64,000 nucleotides of DNA from contig NC_134842.1 in the NCBI RefSeq assembly GCF_965363235.1, positions 37,972,458 through 38,036,457 of the forward strand. Reading direction: 5' to 3'. The stretch's first letter is position 1. Each line of letters opens with the position of its first letter. Source of the DNA: Mytilus galloprovincialis (lineage: Eukaryota; Mollusca; Bivalvia; Mytilida; Mytilidae). Positions 26,901-38,900 of the stretch are shown here, piece by piece. A program made the position numbers and the translations under genes. The notes under the pieces were generated by a model. It saw nothing but the letters and a program-made list of their open reading frames with translations. It did no database searches and had not been told where the DNA came from.

Positions 26901-29900
26901 ATAAATCTATATCAGCGGAAATACCGGAGTAAAGAACAAAAAATTGGTTACTTTCCCCCTTACTTATATTCCCTATCAAAACATGTCGCTGTTAGAATAA
27001 AGTACAAAGAACTTCTGAAGGATTTGCCTTCAACTGCAATTATATTGTATGCTGGCGAAACAAAACTATCCATAGCCTCTGCATGTTTATGCACCTGTCC
27101 TGATTGATTGAGGGGCCTGTCGTTCAGCAGTTATCGTTTGGTTATGTTGTTCATTGGTATAATTTTTCCCGTTTGGATGTACATGATATATAAATTAGAT
27201 CGTTGGTTTTCCTGTTCGAATTGTGTACGCTAATAATTTTGGGTCCTTTATAGCCTGCTGTTTGGTCTGTATCAAAGCCCTGTGTCAAAGGCCGTACTTT
27301 GACCTGTGTTTGTTATTTATATCAGGTTGAGAACAACCCTCCCTCAGACAACATGGACAAGGGGTCATTTTACTGATGTAGAAAAGAAAATAGAAATACA
27401 AAGGATTTGTATAGTTCTTCTATACAAAACCTTTGAAAACTTAAGTTTTTGTACCCAAAAAGAGGAGAGTTACATCATATTTTAAACAACTTTTTCTAAA
27501 AGAGTGGTCTACTTATTTTGAATAATATTAAATATGTTAACTTAAAGTAAATGTGTTAACATGGTTAAAGTCCAGGAATATTACAAAATTCTTGGACATG
27601 TTTTGACCATTTAATACCAGATAGATATATAGTTCTTTGAGAAAATATGAGCCCTTTTGTACAAACAAATATATTATAACTTATATTGATCCCTCATAAA
27701 ACATATAAAAGGGATATTTATAACATTAAGGGGTTCTCCCCGAACTGATTATGACTTGGATGGAGAATTGTCTCATTGTCAGTCACACATACATGTCATA
27801 CATAGACCAGATTTAATTATTTCTTGATGAACATGGAAAAAATACTTCAGAAATTAAAGAAATGTCAAAGAACAAATGATAAATCAAGCTTTAATATTGT
27901 CAAAACCTACTATTTTATGTTTACAAAAAAAAATTATAATCGCTCGCCTCTACTTTTCAAGCTTCGCCTCAAAAATTTGCAAATTAAATATTTTTTTATT
28001 TAAATTTTCAAATCGCTCGCTCGCCCCAAATTTTGAAGTCCAAAAATCCGTAGAACAAGAAATTAAATTGGTGTGGCCTAATCTATGATCTATTTTTTTC
28101 TCATTTGAATGCATTGTATAATTTTTTAGAAGACACCATAGGCAAAATTAGTGATATCAAGAAAAAAAAGATATGGTCCGTCCGTGACCTTTGATCTTGA
28201 TTTGACGATTTTTACACCGAAAGAATACTTGACGGTGCCGACTGGACAAAACAAAGCATGTTGTTTAAATGGCATGCTTTAGAGTGGTAAAGGATTAATT
28301 CGAATGCTAGGTAGTTGCATTTAAAAATTACTTTTATAAACTTTTATGATTAGTGTCACTCACCTTATTGAAAAATTCCACCAACAATATTCCTATCCTA
28401 GTTGTAATATATAAGAATATGAAATTTTGTTTATCATTAGATGTAATTTTAAACGATTAATTAGGATACAAATTAAACTCTACAGATTCAGCTAAACATT
28501 CGGTACCGGATCGAAAAGGAACAGAAACGATCATACAAACCTGTGTTGTATCTCATTTTCGCAAATAACCAAGACACAGATCACAAAAAAGACAGATGCT
28601 CACTAATTGATGAAGTCGTCGAATATTCAAGTAGGTAATTTTTAATCTCAAACATTATATTTGCAGTATGCCTACATGCATTTTGTGTCTATGACTCTTA
28701 TTTCTGCTCTCTATAATGCAAGACGCTATACAAGAGTTAATTTTCTTGTATCTAGACCATACTCATTATTTCTCAATATAATTCCGATTTTCTTTAACAT
28801 TGACGAAAGAGAAATGAATTATAATAAAGTGACATTAAAACTCGTAAGTCGAAAACAAACTTACTATGTCATGTCAAAAACTAATGAAAAATGACAAAAG
28901 GGAAAACAAAAATAAGCAAAACACAGCGCAGAAATTCAAAAAATGAGCCACAGCAAAGTTTACCCTATCTAAATGATAAAGCGATGTAACAATTAGTATC
29001 ACTGTTTACAACTTTAGTAAGTCGTATATGTTTAACATTTTTCATAGACAACACTTTACCTGTTACAATAATATACACCTGGCAAAATGTATTGCAACAC
29101 TTCCATTGAAAACCAAAGTAAAATAACATGATTGTAAACTGTGTATAATATGGGTTTTACCAAATACTTGTCATCCACTCATGTTTTAAAATTGAATGCA
29201 TGGTATTAACTTACTTTTCATCAAATATATTCATGCTACATGGATAGGACATAACAGCTACACGGAAATAGTTTATTGGCACTTTTCACAAAAATGCTTA
29301 TTTTGCAGGACTCATGTTTTTCAAAGATCAGTTCTCAAATCCCTAGTTTAACACACATTTTCTGTATTAGATGAATAGTTCGGTGTAAAAATTACTTTTA
29401 TAAAATGTCGGTATAGAAGATAAGACAAAACTTGAATAACTTTGTCAATAAAGCTCTAATGATGCGTCTCTCTAGTCCTAAGTTTGCCTGAAATGTAGGT
29501 TAATGGGTGCCACATGTGGAGCAATCTGTTTACCCTTCCGGAGCACCTGAGATCACCCCAAGTTTTTGATGTGGTTCGTGTTGCTTAGTCTTTAGTTTTC
29601 TATGTTGTGTCTTATGTACTATTATTTGTCTGTTTGTCTTTTTATTTTTAGCCATGGCGTTGTCCGTTTATTTTCTATCTATGAGTTTGACTCTCCCTTT
29701 GGTATCTTTCGTCCCTCTTTTTTAATTACACAAATTTAATTTTCAAATTATAAACGGATTAAAAGTATTTGGTAATACCCAAATTATACACATTCTACAA
29801 TCATGTCATTTTACATTGTTTTCAATGGAAGTGTTGCAATACTGTTTTCCAGGTGTATATGTTAGCAGCTCAAGATTTCTGAGACAGGACTGGGTTGCAC

Positions 29901-32900
29901 AAACGTCTATTAAGTTAATAGACTATTAACTTCTAATAGACTATTTAATATCTAATTGACAATTAGTTAATAGAGTGATTTAATAGCGTTGCAAGAATCA
30001 CTTTTAAGGATACTATTAACTAATAGACAATTAAGTGACTATTAACATTTTGATAGTCAATTAAGCTCCATATAATTCTGCAATTTTCATCATTTTTTCC
30101 CAACGTCATTACGATTTTCTCGATTTTCATCATTTTTCACGACGTCATCATGATTTTCACGATTTTTATTAATTTTTCATGACGTCAACACGATTTCAGC
30201 GATTTCATCATTATTCAACGGGGTTGTGTTCAACATCGAAGCAGCTAAATAATGCTATGTAGTGCTACGTCTCGAAAACACGAGGGGAATAGGGGAATAA
30301 AAAAGTATTAGTCTTAAATTCCTTTATTTACATTGATTTTAAGAGAATAATCCCATCTGTTAAACCTATTCCTCCTGATAGTCCTAAAAATAATAATACA
30401 AGTAACATATCATAAAGTACTTACAATATTTAAATTTTGCTTGATGTCCAGTGGCAAATATTACTGACATGCATGTACAGGCCGAGAACAATTAGTTGAC
30501 AGTAAAAAAAATATTAGATAGACCCTGTAATAGTTGCCATCCGGCATGATAAAAGGTCAATGACACTTGAATTGCCACTAGACAATGAAATCACATGCTA
30601 GTATTGAATATGAACCGCCGCGAATTTTCCTTGTAGCATTTGCCTTGCAGTAGACTCAGGCAATTTATCACGGTTGGTTGGTAGATATGTATTAGTGAAA
30701 GTGGTCGGATATATTCACCCCTAAAAATAAAGAATGAATGAGACGCGGTGTAGCAAACATTTTGTCAAACTAAATAAACTTTGTGAAGCTTTATCGAATA
30801 ACTAACATGACGATACACAGCTATGAATCTCTCCCAAAGCAGAGAAATTAGAAAGTTAAGGCTCCAGTTAGGCTTTACCGCTTAGACGATTGTATGCGAG
30901 ATGCTTAGTTTAGTGTACAGAATTATTTTGAGATGAAGTTTAGTTTAGTTATTCTATATATACAACAATATTTATACACTACTTAATTGAAGAGTGAATT
31001 ATTTAAAGTTAAAACGCGGTACGTTGAACTATAAAGACAGTGGTAAACCAAATAGAACTTTGTAAAGTTTGCCGCGTTCTATGTGAGGAATCTGTTAGAA
31101 TAAGTTTACAACAGCAAAAAATGCTGTTAAATCGGAAAAGTGAAAACTGGCACCTTCTGTTGTGAGTGTCAAAGAGGTGGTATTGGTTGCTAGAGTAATT
31201 TTTGTGTCGCATGTTTGCATGTGTTGTTTAACACTATATAACAAGTTATGGGGGAATCTGCATTCAAAATGATTTTTTTTCATCTGCTTGACCAGAAATA
31301 TTTTTATCCATCAAAATGGGGATCAGAATATTTTTTTTAGGAAAAAAACATAACCCCCTTGAAGTTAAATGGTCGTTTCCTGATTACGTGAACATTTTTT
31401 ATTATGAAGAGAGACTGCTCTGCTGATGACATTTCTTTTTTTAGTAGAATGTGTTCCCATATTTTTATACCAAAACTTGCAAAGTTTTCAGTTTCTTTAT
31501 ATGCATATTGTCACGGTACTTCTTTGATAGTTATACCCGATAGGTATCATGCTAAAATCTGTTTCTGTGATATTAGAACGAATAGTTCAAATACCATGTC
31601 AACAATTATTCTACCAAGGGGTGTCTGGATTGGGGTAGAGGGTCTTTCATATCTGTTTTCTTTAAAATGTTTGCCATTTTCTCTATATTTATACTTTTGC
31701 CCATTATTTTAGAACCCCGTTTTTCTCTAATCGTTAACCCCCTCCCCCCTCATTATTCTCTATTCTGTAAATCCACATCCACACCCTCATTAAGCTCTAC
31801 TCATGAAGTATATTTTCTATTACGGCAGTTATTAACCTTTGTCGGACTATTGGAGTGTTAGGCCAGTGGGGTGTCGGAATATCTTGGCGATCCCCAAAAG
31901 TCCAATAATTTTTTATGTTATTATGAACAATATCCCATGTCAATATCAGATATTTGTTTGAAGTTTATACCCAAGATATACAAAAGTGTCGAATAGTTTC
32001 GTTTCATCTATATTACAGTTTTCAGTTGCAAAAAAAAATGTTAGATATGTATTATTGGTTATAAATATTATGGACAATATACACTATGCCATCTTTATTT
32101 AAAAAAAACTAAATTAATTCACTGTCTAATATATCAAAATTATCACATAGTTTCTCTTTATGTCCTACGAATAACAATATATGGTATTGTGCACTTATCT
32201 GTTATTCGTGTTTTTTTTATCTGCAGTAATCATTCAAATGTTAACTTGGCATGCCATACTTGATAGAAATGCGGACGTGAAAGAAAGCACTCTTTATCAA
32301 AATGCCAAAGGAGATTACATTTACGAATAACAATATATGGTATTGTGCACTTATCTGTTATTCGTGTTTTTTTATCTGCAGTAATCATTCAAATGTTAAC
32401 TTGGCATGCCATACTTGATAGAAATGCGGACGTGAAAGAAAGCACTCTTTATCAAAATGCCAAAGGAGATTACATTTACACATTCTTCGTTTATACATCT
32501 TATTTCAGGGAAAATGTGTATTAATTTTCAAAGTTGAAATCAACATCGATCTGCTGGATGTGGAATTTTACGGAGAAAAACTACGGCTGTCATTTAAAAC
32601 TGCCATATTTGTTATTGCATAGCAAAGACTGGTTAAATCATAGACAATAATTACTATTTACCCAAGATTGTTATCGTACGATGCAGTCCGGTGTATCCGC
32701 GCATTTTGTGAATTTTGGCTCCACTTTGAATAACTTATAAAAACTAATAAATGGAAATCTTCTAAATGTATGATTTTACCCGAAAATTATGTTCCACGTG
32801 TGTCCGAAATTTGGCCAGGAAACCAGGGTCCCCTGTTATGAAAGGTCTTCAAATGTCCAATGATTTCGTCCATGCCTTCTAAAAATTGTTAATTTTGGAG

Positions 32901-35900
32901 GAAGAGGATTTTATACGATCTTTTACTAAGAAATACAGTTCAGCTTGAACAAAGCAGACTTCCAAGGATAAGGGCATCAGTTCAATGATATTTGCCGTAT
33001 TTAAAATAAAACCATGTTTCCCTAATAGATTCATGCGGAACCGTGTGTTTTTAAACTCGGCATTCCGGGATTGATCATTCGGGATCTGGGAATTCTTTTT
33101 TCGTATTTCGGGATATCGGGATTTAAATTTCTTTGAATTCGGGACCTCACTGAGGATTTCATATTTTTAAGCCGGGGATTTCGGGATCAGGACCCCTCCG
33201 ACTCCCCTCCTCCTCCTATTCATAATGAATATGGTTTATCATAAAATAACAATTTTATCTTCATTTATGCTCCAGAACTTCTCAATTTTTATCTTTTCTT
33301 TCTCTTATTATCTTAATAATAACAAAAAAAAAATATTTTTATGACGAAATCATACAATGTGGGATATCACCGGCTACAGGGGCGAAGGTCTCGGTTTGAC
33401 AAATCATAGAGTTGAGAAGACTCTCACGGTATTTTTTTTGGCTGATTTCGAGGTACAGGTAATCCAAGCACTTGCACTGCATCCATTTTAAATGTACAAT
33501 TAAGGACTTAATAGCGCTCCTTCGTTCAATTAAATTTAATAGTGAGTTAATAGACTATTAACGCTAATTGAATTTTGTGCAACGCAAGTAATAGACTGTT
33601 AAATTTAAGTGTACTTTTAATAGACTATTAACTTTAATAGACGTTTGTCCAACCCAGTCCTGATTAGTATCTAATTAAGAAAAATAAGTTTACTATTGAA
33701 AATTATTAAAAAAAAAAAACTACTTTAGTTCAGGCTTGAAAAAACAGATATCGTTTTTAATATGATTTTAGTTTTTAATCATTTCAAAATTGTGTCTTGC
33801 TTATGCATAGCTCAAATTCGTTTTTGAGCTTTAATCAGATTTTTTCATTGGTTATTACAGCCCTATTATAATTCAACTTTCAAATATTTTTATCTCAATA
33901 AACACTGAATTATAACATGTTATATGTAATGCTGAAGTGCGCACGTAATGCAGTTAAATTGGACACATTGACGGTATAAAAAATAAAACTAATTGTAAAA
34001 AACTCAAATAGTTTCAAGAAAAAAATATTGAGCATACACATGATACATTTTTTTTTAACCTACGCCATCTTCTCACTTAATCCATTGCTCAGAATGTTGA
34101 TTTTGTTACAAATACATTATCGACTGAACTTGAACTTGTATTCTAACTTTTAATGTAGACTTCTCAACTGCAAAATACTCCAAGAATATAACTCTATAAG
34201 ACTTATAAAGTGTGAACCTATTCTGAAATGACAAAAGTACTAGAAAAAGATCAGATAGATAAAACATTCGTTATAAATATAGGAAGATTTTGAATGAGCA
34301 CTAAAGAGACTACTCTCTATCCAAGTAACAATTTATAAAAGTAAACTATTATAAGTCAAGGTATGGGTTTCAACACGAAGCATTGGCTCACACCGAATGT
34401 CACTTTTGAAATGATATCGATAGTGAAACTAGATATTTGATGTATTGAACTTGAACTATATACTACTGTCACTCTTACATCACATTAAACAGAAGATTCG
34501 AAATTCCGACCCATTTACAGAATTTACAAAACGTCGACCCATTTACAGATGTTAAAGAAATTCCAACACATTTACATATGCTACAAAATTCCGTCACATT
34601 TACAGATAATACAAAATACCACAACATTAACAGATGTTACAAAATTCCGTCACATTAACAGATGTTACAAAATACCACAACATTAACAGATGTTACAAAA
34701 TTCCATCACATTTACAGATGTTACAAAATTCCGTCATATTTACAGATGTTACAAAATTCCGTCACATTTACAGATGCTACTAAATTCCGTCACATTTACA
34801 GATGTTACAAAATTGCGTCGTATTTACAGATAATACAAGATTCTGTCACCCTTACAGATGTAACAAAATCCCGCCACATTTCCAGATGTTACAAGATATT
34901 ATCACATTTTAAAATCCTATAGAATTCCGTCAAATTTATAAATGCTTCGAAATTCCGGTACATTTACAGATGTTACAAAGTTCTGTCACATTTACCGATG
35001 TTACAAAATTTCGTCACATTTACAGATGTTACAAAATTGCGTCTAATTTGCAGATGCTACAAATTCCGTCACATTTATAGATGGTACAAGATTTTGTCAC
35101 ATTCACAGATGTAACGAAATTCCATCACATTTACAGATGCCCTCGGGGAAATAAATCTTCACCAGCAGTGGCATCTACCCATTTGTTGTAAATAAACTCA
35201 TCATAGATAATGCCGTCACATTTATAGTTGTTACAAGATTCTGTCACATTTGCAGATGTTACAAAATTCCGTCACTTTTAAATATGTTACAAATTTCGTC
35301 ACATTCCCAGATCCTACAAAATTTTGCCACATTTAAATATTTTGCAAGATTCCGTTACATTAACAGATGTTGCAAATTAAACATGCGTATACACAAAATA
35401 ATGTTCATGCACATTATCACGATTCACGAAAGTATCAATTATGAACATTTAAATTTATATAACAAATTAAAATGAACAGTAGCCGTATTTAAATCTTTCT
35501 GTTCTCGTTCAATATTATCAAAGAATACAACAGCGTCAAAGTCGGCCCCTGTTCAGTATTTGTTTTCGAATCACCTTAGATTTTTCGTTGGGATATTGTT
35601 TCCCTTTTTGCAAGTTGTTGTCTGATTTATGATTTTTTATGTTCCACTGTGACCTTATTTTTTTTTGCTCAAACGAATTTTATTTTTAAACATGCACATA
35701 CATTTATATACAATTACTGACTTTACAAATAATTCTGAACCGATTGTTTTGAAGAAAGAACCAAATTGCCATGCCATGTCATCGGACAAAAGGTACTTTT
35801 TCTGAATGGTTCTTCACGTGTTGTATGTATACACCATACTACTAGTGACCGTACAATCAAGGTAACTGAACATTATGTTCGAAATAGCAAACTAATTGTT

Positions 35901-38900
35901 TTGACATACAGGCGTTCTTAAAATCATTCGGACGTCACAATGTTACTTTGCATTCATAATTTATATTTTGAAAGAAACATAATCCATTGCATTCAATCTC
36001 TTAAACCATTTGCAATAAAACTAATACTTGTCATACAGGTTGCCAAAGATAAGCTTGTCTCATACAATGGTTAAAATATCAAATATGCTATAGCTATCTC
36101 AAAACATGTTTTCATATGCAATTGATATTACATACTTCATAACTTACGTTGATGCAAATGGTGAACCTTCTTAATCTGGTTGTGTAATTTTATTGAGGCT
36201 TATTCTGCACAATCGTTATGAAACATTAGTTTAACATGTTTTTCGTCTTCGTGTTTTCTTTTCACACAAAAGTTCTCGATGATGACGGTTATTCCAATCG
36301 CATGTTATGTGCATGTCAATTGGTATCGAATATTTGTTTTCTTTATCTAATTAAAATTTTAAAAAGCTTGTATTGTATTGTATTGTACTCCGCATTTCAT
36401 TTTTTATTTACATATTTTTCAAATTTATTGTTTGGCCTGTTATCAAAGTTGTTTGTGTTATAATTTGTTGATATCCTAACATGATCTAATTTTTAATCAA
36501 AAATAGGAATTGGTGACAAAAGGTTTTCAAATTTTCGAAAGAGGGGAGACAAAAACCGAAGAAAGTGAAATCAAATACTTCATTAGAATGGCAGAATGTA
36601 CGTATTCAAACAGTTCCAATTTACAGCAAAATTGATAATTTGAGCTTTCTAATGGAGCTCGACTCCAATGTTAATTGCTAAGGATTGTAAGAAGTCAAGG
36701 TCGATGATTTCTTATTGCAATCACTTTGCAAATAAAAATTTAACGCCCCAAAATTGCCAATATTGTTGAAAGGGGAGTAAGGAACCGATGAAGCAACAAA
36801 GTAACTACTTTGACTGTTGAAAGATTTATATCTTGAAGCTTATGGTCAATATATTTCCAGGACATTGACAAGCTACAGTAAATTTGATTTATATTAATTT
36901 TGTTTGTTTTGCATTTCTGAGTCAGATTTCGTTTAAATGTCCTGTCTTACAATTGTCCCCAAGAATACGATTCAATTTACCCGAAAAGATAATAATAATC
37001 ACCAATCGTCGTCTTTATAATTATTCTTATTCTGAAATGTATTTAGTTTAGATAATTATGTTATACAACCATGATGCCCGCACATAAGCCATACAAACTT
37101 TCACTTAAACATCAGGCACGTCGGAGACTTAATTATGCGTGCAAACATAATGCAACAGTTTGATAAATAAACATTCTTCATATGATTTGCATTATAATTA
37201 CAAACCCTTTTCCATTGCAGATGTGTTAGATGAGAAGGTTCTACCAGTAATTATTTCCATTCATAATGGAGGATTGAATGAAGATGTATTAGTCAGTGCT
37301 AGTAGTTTATTACTACCGATTATTCGATTAAAGGTACAGAATTATGTTAACAATATGATAGGTGTAAACGGCATGTTTTAAAGTAATCCACGGCTTTCCT
37401 GACTTCATTTACATTGTATTTAAGTTTGTCATCGGTACAAAGACATCATTCGCTGATATAAATCAACATGCAGACATCTTATAATTTACGGTGTTTTATA
37501 TGTACATCATTTTTTTTATGGAAATATTCCATACAACTCATACACATGCCGTCATTCACCGCAAAAGCTAACATCACCTTTAAACAGACGTATTACGAAA
37601 GGATATAGATACGATATTGTTGTCAGATAATAAAAAATGGCATATTTTGAAATAATCAGGATTTACTCATAGAATCTTTGAATCGATAATACACACATTT
37701 ATTCTTAAATCAATTGTTGGCGTGTAACTTCCTTCTCACATCTTGTATGATGGTATGATACTATACACCTACTTAACGCATGTACATTGTAACGGTAGGG
37801 ATTTTACTTAATTTTATACGATGGAGATATAATCTTTCAATTAGTTTATTTGAGGTATGGAACTGTCCGTAATTGCTAGTAGTCATTTTGTTATAAAACT
37901 ATATATAGCATTGTCCTTTTCTTTAGTTATAAGTTTATTCTATTACCTATTAGTATTTTATAATATAACTCGACTCCGTTAAACTGATTCTTACTGTGCG
38001 TTGATGTTTGTTTATTTTTCATTAACTAGATATACCGATGGCGGTTTGAGATCCAATAAAACATGTTAATAAATCCAGTTGCATTTTCGCACCTAACCCT
38101 TGTCCTAAGTCAGGAGCCTCTGGCCTTTGTTAGTCTAATAAAAAAAAAAAAATTATGTCCATATACATATATTTCGGAGTTTTAGCGTGACGTCTATTTT
38201 TTACTGAACTAGTATATATTTTTGTTTTGAAGCCATCCAAAAAACTCCTCCTTGTGGGGATTTTTCTTGACAGTAAAAGAAAAGTGGGTAGCTTTGAGCT
38301 TTGTTGGCTCTTTGGTCTGGTTGTTGTCTCCTGGACACTTCCAGAGTGTCTATTCTTTATTTCATGACAAAATTGTTAAGTAATGGCCTTGAATTGTAAC
38401 GTTAACTAATAATAAAAAAAAGAATTTTTTTGTAAGTAAGAAACAAAAAAATTGTTTTTTACCAAAACTTATTTGTTTATGACACATTTTTGGGGATAAT
38501 GACTTGGTGTCTTTGTATATATTTGTTTAATGTAGAAAAGCAGTCCAGACGTTACTGTTTTTACACTCGAAAATGAATCCATTGAAAAAGCAACTGAGCA
38601 TATGACAAATTTAAAGACTCCATGGACTGTCAGAAAATCAGAAACTCTTATTACAATTAAGAACACTGAAACAACAGAAGAAATTTCATCTATCAATGAA
38701 GTGCAAAGCAATTTAGAATTCGAAGCTCTAATATGTCATGTGGTTATTGGAGGTATGTCTGTTTCAAATTACGCCTCATTTAGTAAACTTTAAAAATGTA
38801 CGTTTCATGTCACTTGTACTTCATTTTCTTATGAAACACGAATCTATTTTTTAGTTTTATATATTATACGTATTTAAGTACGCTTTTAAAATGAGAGCAT

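Noticed and set aside
31404-31712. 102-codon plus-strand open frame
   Set aside because: Inside the 3.8-kb TIR element, hydrophobic and cysteine-rich by composition only; no transposase motif.
32229-32520. Exon-like frames in the 156-bp tandem duplication
   Set aside because: They lie inside a TIR element, the first copy stops at once and no convincing donor follows.
34662-34922. 86-codon open frame with repeated RCYK and SYLQ words
   Set aside because: A translation of the 28-bp minisatellite, not a gene.
34495-35370. Possible CRISPR-like array
   Set aside because: Units are contiguous and degenerate without unique spacers, in an animal genome; it is a minisatellite.
35755-35940. Open stretch ERTKLPCHVIGQK with donor gtactt, considered as exon 12
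   Set aside because: It fits the phases, but the acceptor is poor and it gives no TRPM match, whereas 36273-36322 has a strong acceptor and matches Y-ILDxDGxxN.
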